Shown: positions 42,183 to 53,605 of the stretch, piece after piece
How positions within the stretch are numbered: the first letter of the stretch is position 1
Layout of the letters: each line of letters starts with the position of its first letter
Translations under genes and position numbers: made by a program
NCBI RefSeq assembly: GCF_033958435.1
Contig: NC_134138.1
Location: forward strand, 21,831,098-21,895,097
DNA length: 64,000 nt
Source of the DNA: Carettochelys insculpta
Taxonomy: Eukaryota; Chordata; Testudines; Carettochelyidae
Direction: 5' to 3'
Notes under the pieces: model-generated
Databases searched by the model: none
The model's input: the letters and a program-made list of their open reading frames with translations, nothing else
What the model was told of the DNA's origin: nothing

Positions 42183-44000
42183 TACAAAACTGTTCTACAT
42201 TTGGACTTTGCTGCTCTGCCGCTCTTTCTTGAGCTGAGTCTGTATGGTATAAATGACATTTGTTACTATAAGCAGAGTACTCTGGGGCGAAAATATCTAA
42301 AGATATTAAAACAAAAAATGCCCCAAACCATTTATTACTTTTCAGTTGGGAATAATAAAGGAACCAGAGCAGCCCTGGCACAGCTGGTGAACTGGCACTG
42401 GTATGATGGACACTTCAGCAAAGGAGTTTGTCTTTTTAAGTCAAATGTACGCAAAGTGAAGCGTAGAAATTGCATGCTTTAAGATGAACAAAACAGAATG
42501 TTTGGATCTTTGTGAAATGGTGCTGTGATGACATAGGCACAGCCATTATTGTAGAATGAGATGAATTCTTCTTGGTTTAGCAGCATTTTGAAACAGCTCT
42601 TAGGTCCCGGTTGGTCATAAATTCAATCCCTCTGGCCCACCCCACACGTAACTGCACGGTCAGCTGCTAGCATTCTGATGCTATCGACTGCTTTTCAAAC
42701 CTGCTTAGAATCTGAGGAAGATCGAAGACTCAGACGCATAAAATTATAACTTGTTGTGCTGCCAAAAGATATTGAGGAAATTCTGTAAGAAACAAAACGT
42801 CAAGGGACTCGCCAATACTCATGGTATACAAAGTCTTTGGGTGATTTTTGAAGGTCAGGGTTACTACACATCCTATAGCAAGGGAAGGTTCATAGACCCT
42901 CATAATTAAAAAAAATTGCTGGAAATCATATTGCTTTGGGGGTAATTTTATTAGTATTTTTTCTCTCCTACAGTAGCCTTGTGTGGGTCAGAATGCTAAG
43001 ATGCTGCAAAGAAACAGCAGAGAATCTTCATAGTAAGTTTCTTTTCTGCATGCAGTAGGAAAGCAATAGTCTGGTGTCAGGATTCCTTGATTCTATTCCT
43101 AGCTTTGATACAAGCTCCTTTTCTGATACTTTATTATGTGCTTTTTGCTCTGTCAGTCTGTGTCACAGATCAGTTATATCTGAAATGTGGAAGATAATTT
43201 CATACAAATCTAGTTCATAGCAGTGTTGTGGTGCTGTAGGAAGTGGACTAGACTGGGGCACTGTGGTAGGTAATGGGAAGACTATTTGCACTTTTGGGCT
43301 AATGCTTGTGTTTTGTACTAGCACTGTGCCAGTTCAAATTGGTGTAGTGGAACACCATAGGGGATTGGCTTTTCACCAAGCCAGGTTGTTCTCAGAGCCA
43401 TCTACCACTGAGAAGCACTTCCGTGGACAAGTATTATGTTATAGGTATGTTAGAGGAATATGTAAAATGTCTGTAGGGCAGACAAGGTTTAAAGGTCTTG
43501 ATGTACACTGATAGTTGGGATGGTTGGAGACATGCCACCAGAGTGGGCAGGAAGTGGTTTTCCTGTCCCAAGAAAGTTTTCAAGACATCACAAAAAATCT
43601 TCTCAGTCTCAACTGCAGGGGGAAAACATCAAAATTTTAAATTTCTGTGATCTGGGTAGGGAGGAAGAATTTGGGTTAGCCAAAAATATTTGGTTAAATT
43701 TTTTTTGGTTTTTAAACATATTTTTAACCATAAATTTTTTGAGCTGGAATGCTGTTTGTGTGTGTGTGTGTTAAAAGGTTGAAATGGCTTGACAATTTTG
43801 CAACTTTATGAATATTTTTGAGTTCAAAAATTCTTCTTGGCTTCAAGACCTCTTCCCTGCAGGCAAACTATGTTCTGTCTGACATGCAAATTCATGAAGC
43901 ATTCCATAACTCTCCTTTGCCTTGGCTTCTACAAGACTCTTGACAACAGTTTGGTTGCAGCAGCAGCCTATCTCATTGTTACTTTATAGCCCTAGAATTA
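42183..44000. other. No gene seen
   Basis: Mostly unique-looking AT-rich DNA. A short (TG)n run lies at 43,757-43,770. Confidence 0.5.
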
Positions 44001-44262
44001 GGGCAACCATATGTCCCTGTCCCAAATATGGGACAGGAAGCTTTGAGGGGGAGGGGCAGCTCCTCCTAGCTGCACTAAGCCCCGCGGGCATTCCTGGCCC
44101 AGAGCCCCTGGGAAGCGGCAGCTGTGGACACTCCTGGTCCCACCCACAGCCCCCGAGGGCCTAAATATGGGACAATTCATCATTTTTAAAAAATTAATCA
44201 GGATGTCTTTTTGGTGCCCAAATACGGGACCGTCCTGCCTAGTACAGGATGGTTGGTCACCC
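44001..44262. mobile_element. TA-flanked MITE of the GGGTGACCAT family
   Basis: Left end GGGCAACCATATGTCC and right end GGATGGTTGGTCACCC are inverted and flanked by TA (43,999-44,000 and 44,263-44,264). TCCCAAATATGGGAC and CCAAATACGGGAC recur inside. The middle is GC-rich. Confidence 0.72.
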
Positions 44263-44267
44263 TACCT

Positions 44268-44350
44268 AAAATCATAGGTGTGGACAGGGCCTCAAGAGGT
44301 CTTCTAGTCCAGTGCCCTGCACTCCAGGAAGGGCTAAATATTATCTTTCT
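44268..44350 (-). repeat. CR1 3'-end fragment
   Basis: AAATCATAGGTGTGGACAGG, AGAGGTCTTCTAGTCCAGTG and CCCTGCACTCCAGGAAGGGC follow the CR1 3' pattern on the minus strand. Confidence 0.55.
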
Positions 44351-44740
44351 CAGACCATTGTCTCTTTTCTTATCCTCAGATTGTAACCTCTTTGCTGCAA
44401 GGAATGTTTTTCCTATTGTTTGTACAGTGCTCAGTGCAGTGAGATCCTAGGTCCTACAGTAAGTAGTAAAACATGATACACGCAATCCATTTTCTTGTAA
44501 GATCACACACTTTTCACTAGTTAACCACAAGTTTTTGTCTGGTCACGTGGTAACGAAATGACACTTGCCATATTAGCTGCATTCGATTATTGTTGTTCTG
44601 TGATGTAGCTGAATCTGTTTGCTCCAGGTAGAGAAAAGCCAGCTCCTATCATCCTCTGAGCTTTGCTTTGGGCTTATCTGTGAGAATGGGATTGCTTAAT
44701 GGGGCTCTGACTTTATAATGTAATCAGGTGAGTTCTGTGT

Positions 44741-44889
44741 CGTCATCATCATCATCATCAATAACCATGGGCTCAGTGCCCGTTGGCGTCTGATGCCCCT
44801 CTCACTATTTCCTTCCATCTTTCCCTGTCCAGTGCAGAGTGGCTTAGTTTCTGTAGACTAGCCTTGCACCAATCTACTATATCATCTAT
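44741..44889 (-). mobile_element. 5'-truncated RTE-like LINE tail with target duplication
   Basis: 149 bp closely matching the 3' end of the RTE-like LINE at 20,641 onwards: (CATCAT)n, ATAACCATGGGCTCAGTGCC, GTTGGCGTCTGATGCCCCTC, up to CAATCTACTATATCATCTAT. It is flanked by TGAGTTCTGTG (44,729-44,739) and TGAATTCTGTG (44,890-44,900), an 11-bp target-site duplication with one mismatch. Confidence 0.85.
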
Positions 44890-46168
44890 TGAATTCTGTG
44901 CGGCTTAAGTTTTGTACAGGTTTTGCACCATGTCAACCACTTGACTGAACCCCTGGTTACGCACAGCAATGTTAAAAAAGCATTTACTGGGATGGAAGCA
45001 GGAAAAGAGTTCAAAATATAAACACATCCTACCATTGTTCTTATTTTTAATAGTATTTTGATGCCAGTAAAGGCACACTGATTATACCAGCTGAAAATCT
45101 CGCTAATTTACTCTTCCTCACTTAGAACCAGACAATCATTGGTTTTTAGTTTTAAACTTGACATTAGTGGAGTAATGCCAACTGACATCAGCTGAGGATT
45201 TATTATAGTGTGACATAGCTACAGGCTTCCAACTGGGTTGGGCATTGAGTAGTTCTGGTGCTATAAAGTAAGGAGGAGAGTCGAGGGCTGGGCTGGAGCT
45301 TTGAACGCTGGCTCTCCAGCTTCATTGCAATGAAGTTGTGCTGTCACCGAATTACCACAACAGAGTGGGAAAAATCTACTTTAGTTTAGTGTCTACTTGG
45401 TTCCACTCCTCTGCTAAAGATAAACAATTTCTTGCTGCACTAGATAAGATCCTGTTAGTCGGTGGGCTGAGAAGTTAAGACAATCTATGCTATTACATTC
45501 ATCCAAAAGACATTCTTATATCCCTAAAGATAACGTCTGTTGACCTGTATCAGTCACACAGTCAGATGTCAAATGCTGATGTGCATGTGGCCACATGAAC
45601 TGAGTTTCCTTTTTTCTCTTTCACTGAACCTTAAGCCTTTGTTACACATTAACACCCAGAAGTATGAAGTCCCTTAGGGGTCTAGCATCTACTCCATCAT
45701 CTTTGTGTCCTCCATAAATCCATGACTGCAGTGGCTGCTAAGCTTACGTGCTTAGAGCTAGAGGAGCCAAAGCCTCACTCTGGGCAGATGTGGCCACACT
45801 GAAAAATTCTGAGCATGTGGAGGCCTTCAAAATATTTTAAATAAATGTGTGCAATCAATGGAGAGGGTTATATTTTTCAACTACCTTGAGTAGTCAATGA
45901 AATAATATTCATTTGTTATGGCAGGTGTCACTAAGTAGCATACATGAGCATCCTAGTTTTTCTTTGTGTTAAGCACATTTTTGAGAAGACAGGTTATCTT
46001 TAGTTTTTGGCTTATGCAAAGTTATATATAGAGGCAACTTTGGGGCACAGGCTGCTGTTTGAGTAGCAGGAGACTTTGCACTGAAGCTGGCACTCCAATT
46101 AGAGTCCATTCTGGAGACAGAGTGGCTCTTGGGGAACTGGGCATTGGTGTTGGGCTGAGATTCTGGAA
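44890..46168. other. No gene seen
   Basis: No recognisable domain or bounded repeat. Confidence 0.5.
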
Positions 46169-46639
46169 AGCTGGGTCTACAGGTGCAAGAACATTCGAAA
46201 TTCTGGCTTGCGTTCAAAAGAGGGCAAGGAGTACCTACAAACAAAATGTGTTCTTTTGAAAGGAATCAAAGGAACGTGGTGCAGATTTCGAAATCCCTAC
46301 CCCGATCCCATTTTAGGAAGAGTGTCCTCTTTCAAAAGACTCTTTAGAAAAAGACACTTATAGATGCTCCATGGCCTGCTCTTTCGAAACAGGAGTCCTC
46401 CCTGGCACCAGCCAGCTAGAGTGTGGAGATGCCCTGGCCCACAGCAGCAGGGGTCTATGATCGCAGTGTCCAGCCGCCTTTAAATCTGTATGGACCCAGA
46501 AACCCCGTGGCAGGGAGCTGAGAATGTGCTGGCTGCAGGCAGACCATGAGCCAGGCACAGCATGTCCTCCCAGCCCTTACTGAAGGCCAAATGCCTCACA
46601 TGGCAAACAGCTGGCCCCCCTGGGAGCCCTAGGACCCCC

Positions 46640-47850
46640 TCCTTCAGAAGCAGAGCTGGTGGGTTGGGGGAGAGGCCACCTTCTGGAGTGAGCCAGAGCT
46701 CAGAGGCCTCCTGGGACTGTGGAAGGAGGAGGTGGTTTTCTGGAAGATGGGGGTAAAGTGGCACAATGCCACAGCCTTTGGCTGCTTGGCCCATGGACTT
46801 GCCACACGGGGACACCCTGACTGGATCCCGGACCAAGTCTGGAGCAAGGTGAAGGAGCTCCAGCAGGGGTACGCCAGCTTCCAGGATGAGGCCAGCTACT
46901 CAGGGGCAGGTCCCACAGCCTTCCCCTACTACAGGGCGTTCCAGAACAGCTGGGACCCCAGAACAGCTCCCCGCCACCTGTTGCCCTCAGCACCTTGGCA
47001 GAGCAGCTGAAGGTGGAGGCCCAGGAGGAGCTGGGACCAGAGAGCTGGGGCCAGGAGCTTTACTTCTCTGCAGAGTGGTCCAGCAGTGAGGGGGGATCTC
47101 ATCATGGACATGCCCTCCTGGTTCTCCAGCTGGGCGATCAGGAGCTGGGCATCGGTGGACCTCAGCAAGGAACTGTCTGGTAAGTAGCCAGTGAGGCACG
47201 CACCCTGACTTGCAGGGGGGTGGGGGTGGGGTGGTGACACAGCTGCTAGTGGGCCACGCACATGCCCGGTGATCTTGGCCCAAGAGCATCTCAGCCGGCC
47301 ATGGCCCCGGCAGACTATGATGGCTGCCAGCAACATGCAAAACCCCCTTCTCCCCTACCCCCGTGGACAGAGCCATAAGCCACATGAGCAGTGAGAGGTA
47401 GATGGGGCAGACTGCACTCGGGGACTGCCCCACAAGGGTAAGGTGACCTCTCAGCATCTGCGATACCCCATGGCCACCTGTGCCTTTGCACGGGGGGGAT
47501 GGTGCCCCAAGGGCATGGCCCTTGAGGCTGTGATGAGGAACTGATATACTGTCCTTCTCTCCATACTGCTGTGCCATCCGAGGGCAAGAAGAGTCCCGTG
47601 CCCTCCGTCATCCCAGACAGCCCCCCACAAGGCTGCAGAGAGAGCCCAGGCACCACCCCCAGCAACACCACAGCAGGCCTGCAGCCAGAGACCCTGGAGG
47701 TGTTTTGGGACGACACTGCCAGCCACTGACAGGCTGAGGTGGCTGAACGACACCTTCAGTTAGAGGAGGCCAGCATGGCCTGGAGGAGGGTGGCCTGGGA
47801 CAGACTCCTGGGCAGCCTGGAGGGCATAACCAGTATCCTTTGGCAGCATG
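46640..47850 (+). pseudogene. Harbinger Myb/SANT-like DNA-binding protein remnant
   Basis: Readable pieces: LLGLWKEEVVFWKMGVKWHN, CLAHGLATRGHPDWIPDQVW and SKVKELQQGYASFQDEASYS followed by PYYRAFQNSW (46,690-46,960), which fit the trihelix-like Myb domain of Harbinger companion proteins. The C-terminal piece ERHLQLEEASMAWRRVAWDR (47,739-47,800) matches their coiled C-terminus. Frames change between pieces. In active Harbinger this protein helps move the transposase to the nucleus and binds element ends. Confidence 0.7.
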
Positions 47851-48261
47851 CGGTGAATGTGGCCCATGTTCTCACCCCCCTGCTTAGCCTGACCTCGCTG
47901 AAGCCCTCCCACAGCTCTGCTTGCCTGTGCAGCCCATCCCATCTCAGTTCCACCACAGACCTTGGACCTGAGGATAGAGGGAATCCTGGGACCGACAGGG
48001 CTCATGGCCTTCCGCCCCTGCTCTGCAGTGATCCTCCCATCTTCCCTACAGGTTTTGGTCACTCCCAGCCCACTAATGTATAGTTTGGCCTCCTCCTCAT
48101 AGTACATATTTTTGAGTCTGAAAACAGTTGCTTGGTTATAGTTTATAGTAAATGTTTTATTTTTCAAAGATCCCCATGTCCCTTGCTTTTTGTGGAGTGA
48201 TGGTAGGGGTTGATGTTTGGATGTGTTGGTAGGGATGGTGAAGGGTGGCTGTGGGTGTGGG

Positions 48262-49600
48262 TCAGTGGGGTCTGTAAGTGATGCTCTCATGGGGTGACCT
48301 CTCTGATATGGACCCCGTCCCAGTGTGCCTGGTGACAGGGAGCTGTGGCTGGCTGCTCACACCTGGGGCCAGACTTGGCTGCCCACCCCTCCACAAAGGC
48401 AACCCCTTTCCCTTCAAATGTTGTGGAGGGCACAGCAGGAGCCCACCACCTATGACATGGTCTACACCCCAACTTCCAGGTGTGAGAGGAGGCACCGCCA
48501 CCACTGCTTCAGGAGCCTGAAGACTCGCTCCACCATGGTGCAGGCCTGGTTCAGCCAGGTGTCACACAGCTCCTGTGTGGGGTCAAAGTGCCTGGTATAT
48601 GGCCACAATAGCCATGGCTGCAGGGAGTAGCCAGTGTCCACCACCATGCAGAATGGAACTCCTGCTTGGAGATGAAGGTCCTGGACCCCACGTGCTAGCA
48701 GAGGCCTGAATTCCAGAACACACACACATCTTGTGTCCAGCCCGCCTAGACCACATAGATGTCCATGAACTGGCCTTTGGGATCCACCAGGGCCTGAAGG
48801 GTGACTGAGTGGTAGCCCTTTCTGTTGATGTAATGGCTGGAGCTGTGAGCCGGGGCATGGATGGGGATGTGCATCCCATCCAGGGTGCCAAAACAGTTCA
48901 GGAAGCCAAGTGCAATGAACCCCATGATGGCTGCATCCAGCTTTCTCACATGGATGAACCTGTGGGGTAGCATCGTGGTGATGGCCCAGACAACCTGCAT
49001 GGGTTGGAGGACATGTGCTCCTATGAGGGTGTGGTGGGGACTTCTCAGCTCCCGCCCTCTCCCGGCCTCCTCCTGGTCATGGGTCCCCCTTGATGAGGAG
49101 CCCTCTCCCCATGGCAGGCTTGTGCCCGAGCATGCCTCACCTCCATGAGGACAGCCCTGATGGTGGCCTTGCCCACCCCAAAATGGTGCCTGATGGAGTG
49201 ATAGCTGTCCAGGGTAGCCACCTTCCGTACAGTTATGGCAACCCTCTTTTTGAGGGAGAGGGCAGGCCGCATGGAGGTGTTCTGGCATCAGAGTGCGGGT
49301 GTGAGCCAGTGGCAGATCTCCTCAAAGGTCTGCTTGCTCATATGGAAGTTCTGCAGCCTTTTGGTATCATCCCACTCCCCCAGGACCAGCTGCTCCCACC
49401 AGTCCAAGCAGCTGGGGTGGCTCCAGAGGCGCCAGGACACCTGAGTGCGGTGCCAGCGGGATCCAAGCTTGGGGAACTCCATGGCCCTGGGAGAACAGCT
49501 TAGCCACCTGAGGAGGTCAGGAGCGGCTGCAACAACTGTGCATAGCATGGCTAGCACAGAGTCCAGGACAGCAGCATCCAATGCCAGGAGCAGCTACTGG
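48262..49600 (-). pseudogene. Harbinger transposase with DDE motifs still readable
   Basis: From right to left on the minus strand: RLQNFHMSKQTFEEICHWLT (49,380-49,300), KKRVAITVRKVATLDSYHSI and GVGKATIRAVLMEVRHA (49,250-49,130), NCFGTLDGMHIPIHAP with the first Asp (about 48,890), LVDPKGQFMDIYVV (about 48,780), a TAG, then CMVVDTGYSLQPWLLWPYT with the second Asp (about 48,630) and ERVFRLLKQWWRCLLSHLEV with the Glu (about 48,510). The three acidic residues survive, but at least one stop and two frameshifts break the chain. Cut-and-paste transposase with 3-bp target preference. Confidence 0.82.
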
Positions 49601-49907
49601 GGCTCCACCGAGCTGCGCGCTGGCCCTCTGGTTCCTGCATGGGCTCTGCTCAGCTTGTGGCAGCTCTGCAGGCCTCAGCGTGTGCAGGGCGAGGGTATTG
49701 GGGAGGAGCCCTTTAAGGAAGTGTCTGGCCACGCCCCTGGGGAGGGCTTGTCCACCATGTGATCCTGTCCCTGCGATGCCCTGTTCCACTCTTTTGAAAG
49801 AGCGCCTGGAGCTGTGCAGACTCTCCTTTTCGAAAGGATGGAGCCCATGTCTAATGCTATAATTTGATTTTAGCCTTTCGAAATAGTGCTGTGGAGTAAA
49901 CACAGCT

Positions 49908-50384
49908 GAAAGGAATTGCCCTGCAAGCTGTTTGACCACCACAGAACCAGTGTGTATATGTAAATAAAGCAAGATGTGCTTAGAATGCACCCAAATTCTG
50001 CACCACTGGTTTCTCCTCTGGGAAGCCAACCAGCAAGGCCCTGGGCATCTATGAATGAAACCTGTGTCAGAGTGGGCACTGCTATCAGAAGGGCCACCGC
50101 TGGTTTTTGAGTTCCTGTAAATGTCTAGGTTGAAAAGAAAAGTGGGCTGTGATTTTTTTTCAAAGGAGCCTAAAGGAGCTGGGTACCAAAATCCCACTGA
50201 ACACTTTCATATAGTTTTGGGTGAGTAAATCACTGGTGGCCTGATTATCAGAGGTAATGAGAACCAGTTTATGGAACCCAGCCCATTAATCACTTTCTCT
50301 TACATTTCCCACCTCTAAAACCCAAATGAAAGCCTGGTGCCTACATCACAGGGAAGCAAGAAAGATGAATGAGTTAAACTGTGT
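49908..50384. other. No gene seen
   Basis: No recognisable feature apart from short open frames. Confidence 0.5.
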
Positions 50385-51094
50385 GGCTACGTCTACACGT
50401 GCACCCAACTTCGAAATAGCTTATTTCGATGTTGCGACATCGAAATAGACTATTTCGATGAATAACGTCTACACGTCCTCCAGGGCTGGCAACGTCGATG
50501 TTCAACTTCGACGTTGCTCAGCCCAACATCGAAATAGGCACAGCGAGGGAACGTCTACACGCCAAAGTAGCACACATCGAAATAAGGGAGCCAGGCACAG
50601 CTGCAGACAGGGTCACGGGGCGGACTCAACAGCAAGTCGCTCCCTTAAAGGGCCCCTCCCAGACACACTTTCATTAAACAGTGCAAGATACACAGAGCCA
50701 ACAACTAGTTGCAGACCCTGTATATGCAGCACGGACCCCCAGCTGCAGCAGCAGCAGCCAGAAGCCCTGGGCTAAGGGCTGCTGCCCACGGTGACCACAG
50801 AGCCCCGCAAGGGCTGGAGAGAGAGTATCTCTCAACCCCCCAGCTGATGGCCGCCATGGAGGACCCCGCTATTTCGATGTTGCGGGACGCGGATCGTCTA
50901 CACGTCCCTACTTCGATGTTGAACGTCAAAGTAGGGCGCTATTCCCATCCGCTCATGGGGTTAGCGACTTCGACGTCTCGCCGCCTAACGTCGATTTCAA
51001 CTTCGAAATAGCGCCCAACACGTGTAGACGTGACGGGCGCTATTTCGAAGTTACTGCCGCTACTTCGAAGTAGCGTGCACGTGTAGACGCAGCC
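50385..51094. mobile_element. Harbinger-type MITE, well preserved and CpG-rich
   Basis: 710 bp with inverted ends GGCTACGTCTACACGTGCAC and GTGCACGTGTAGACGCAGCC (one mismatch in 20), flanked by TGT at 50,382-50,384 and 51,095-51,097, a 3-bp target duplication as expected for Harbinger. CGTCTACAC or its complement recurs several times inside (about 50,389, 50,466, 50,551, 50,897, 51,021, 51,081), along with many TTTCGA and ACGTCGA motifs. Abundant intact CpG is unlike the other MITEs here and suggests a young insertion. Confidence 0.85.
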
Positions 51095-51097
51095 TGT

Positions 51098-51854
51098 ATG
51101 TTATTTTAAGGCTCATATACTCAGACTCTCTTCTTGTGTATCCCATTAATTTCTGAATGAGGAAAGAGTAACTCTCACATTTCTGGGTTTACAAATGGGC
51201 CTCAGATTTTCCAGCTGCTTTCCTGTGTGGAGACGCTGTTCTTATCCATCCAACCTCCAAGCTGGCTGCAGCCAGTCAAGCAACAGAAGCTTTCCTGTTC
51301 TATTGAACAGCTCTGCCTGCCTCTGACACCCATTGACCCTCATTTTCAGACTTCAGAGCACATGTGAAGATGTCTCCTGCCACAAGCAGTAGAAATAGTG
51401 GGGTTGGTACAAGAACATCTGGAATCTGTCATGAGGTGAGGGCCAGTTTCTGATATTAGTCCAGAGTTGGTTTCTTGTGCTCCATTAGGCCCCAGAGTTG
51501 ACCTGTGTCTGAACTCAGCTTAACTAGCCCATGCTAAGAGCTGCCTTTTCAGGCCCCCTGTGTCAGCCCAAGATACTACCAGGACAGGGTGATTGCAATT
51601 TCACACAGCTTAATCTTTCCAAGGCAGCAGGGTCGTCCCCCTCACTGTTAGGGGTGACTGTTAGATGGAAAAAAAGCATTTCTGAGGAAACTGTGCAGCA
51701 GTAACAACAAGAAGTCCTGTGGTACCTTAGACTAGCTGCAGTAGATCCATTGCCTGTGCACAGGCTTCCAAGTGCATCGAAAAGCCCTGGTTAGGATTTA
51801 AGCCAGGCTTGCCTGCAGCCTCTGTGCTAACACACGTAATGCAACAGACCTGGC
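51098..51854. other. No gene; dispersed repeat piece at 51,706-51,735
   Basis: The piece reads AACAAGAAGTCCTGTGGTAC and TTAGACTAG. Nothing else recognised. Confidence 0.5.
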
Positions 51855-52110
51855 TTGCTGGCCCCAGGAATAGAACCTGTGAGTAGAGGGGGCTAAAGCC
51901 CTGCACTCTACCATAGGAGCTAAAGGCCATCTGGCTCTCAGCCAAGGCTGTAGAGCAGTGACTTCACTCACCCCAGATGAGGTCTCAGTGCCTCTGGGTA
52001 CCACATGCTTCCCTGGGCTGAGGAAGCGCATCCTGAGCTTCTGAGACCTTCCAGCAGTTCTTCCTTGCTGACTCACCAGTTGTCTCAGTGCCTCTGGGTA
52101 CTACACACAT
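51855..52110 (-). repeat. Second tRNA-derived SINE family, with tail duplication
   Basis: In reverse: TTAGCTCCTATGGTAGAGTG (box A) and CACAGGTTCTATTCCTGGGG (box B). On the plus strand, TCTCAGTGCCTCTGGGTAC occurs twice (about 51,983 and 52,083), a roughly 100-bp tail duplication. Same family as 35.97-36.1 kb. Confidence 0.68.
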
Positions 52111-53410
52111 ATACTTATAATTGGAACTAAAATTAGGTTTGCAGGCCAGTAAGGTAGACTGCACAGTCTGCTGCATACTCCTGCACAGAATCAGCTGAGC
52201 TCTGCTGGAGTGACATGCAGTGAAAGAGGCACTGGAGTGGCAGTCCTTTGAGACAGTGCAGGAGTGAATGTTAGCACATGCACACCCTTTTTCCCATTCA
52301 GGGAATGTGGCTCTGGGCTCAGATCCCTCAGGGCGGCTGTGTGCTGGCAGGGGAGCTCTAAGACTGCACACTGCAGCGTGAGGGTCCCTGTGCTTTGGGC
52401 AATGAAAGGGATTGTATTGGGGAAATGAAGCTGGATGTGGCAGAGAGGGTATTGACGGGATTGGGTTAACACCTGGAGATTGATACTGTGCTGACAGCGA
52501 CAGCAGCCATAATGCCCTTCCCTTCTAGAGCTTATGTTGTGCGGGTGGTGGCAGTTTGTATTCGGGAACAGTTACAGTTGCCTTGCTGGACACTGCAGCT
52601 TAGCCTATCACGGACTGCTGCCATGCCATTAAGACAGCTGCATGAGGGCTTGGATCCCAGCACACCTGCATGAAGGGGCACCCTGCCCTGAGTATGCCAG
52701 GGCCAGCTCTGTATCCTGCCTTCCTCCTGTTTAAAGGCTGGTGGTGATACCTCTCATTATTCTCCCTTCGCAGTTGGTGCCACTGCTACACAAGAAGTAG
52801 CTGCCTATCAGGAATCCTGTCTGGTCCTTTTTTTACATGGAATTCCACAGCTTCTTCAGTCCTGCCCCTTTCCTGGTGACTTAGTTAGCAGAGCACCCTC
52901 TGCATGACTTAGCCTTCTAGCTCGGTGGTCTATCAGGGCCCACTCTGCTTCACGCCACAGACACGCTCGCTGATAGAGCTTGGCACACTCATCACCATCG
53001 ATCAGGACCAGGCCAGAAGCGATAAACAGCACAGTACTTAATTCCCAGAATTTGTGTTTGGAAGGAGGCATGTCCTGGAAGTACACACCCTACAGCTGGG
53101 TTCCCAGAAAATGCATGAATTGCCCGTATCTCTGGGATGCTGGAAACTCCTTCATTGTTTAGATAAGAAACTCTTGGCAGCAATTGAAAGAAACAGAAAA
53201 GAGCAAAAATGGAGCATAAGATCAGATTGAGAACATGCCTCAAGTCAGCCTCCAGCTGGGATGTCCTAAAAACATTCATGCCCAACAGCAGAAGAAAGTA
53301 GAAAGGTGAGCTCAGCCGCCAGGGTCTGGGTACAGACTCCAGGTTAGGTGACAACCGGAAGAGGATCTGGGTTAAGATTCAAGCTGTTCCTACAAGACTT
53401 TGGTTGCAGA
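52111..53410. other. No gene seen
   Basis: Short open frames only; no domain or bounded repeat. Confidence 0.5.
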
Positions 53411-53605
53411 TCATAGAACTGGAAGGAACCTCCAGAGGTCATCAAGTCCAGTCCCCTGCCCTCAAGGATGAGTCTAGCATCATCTAGACCATCTCTGACA
53501 GGTGGTTGACTAACCAGCTTTTAAAAATCTCCAGTGACTGGAGATTCCACAACCTCCCTATGCAATTTGTTTTGGTGCTTAACTCCTCTGACAGTTAGGA
53601 TTTTT
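53411..53605 (-). mobile_element. CR1 LINE 3' end, truncated
   Basis: TCATAGAACTGGAAGGAACC, AGAGGTCATCAAGTCCAGTC, TGGAGATTCCACAACCTCCC and CTGACAGTTAGGATTTTTC follow the CR1 3' region on the minus strand. Confidence 0.82.

Larger units (their letters stand above)
46169..49907. mobile_element. PIF/Harbinger transposon, near-complete two-gene copy
   Basis: About 3.7 kb with degenerate inverted ends (AGCTGGGTCTACAGGTGC at the left; the reverse complement of the right end starts AGCTGTGTTTACTCCACA) and subterminal TTTCGAAA-type motifs. A Myb/SANT-like ORF on the plus strand (46.6-47.9 kb) and a DDE transposase on the minus strand (49.6-48.3 kb) point towards each other, the usual two-protein set of Harbinger. 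Both are broken. The left arm resembles the MITE at 338-660, which could have been moved by this family. Confidence 0.85.

Noticed and set aside
46929..47577. Minus-strand frames of 135 and 196 codons
   Set aside because: Antisense to the Myb/SANT-like Harbinger ORF; no recognisable motif.
29671..52110. Functional tRNA genes at the SINE heads
   Set aside because: Box A and B are followed by SINE tails, the acceptor stems do not close, and the copies are mutually similar repeats.
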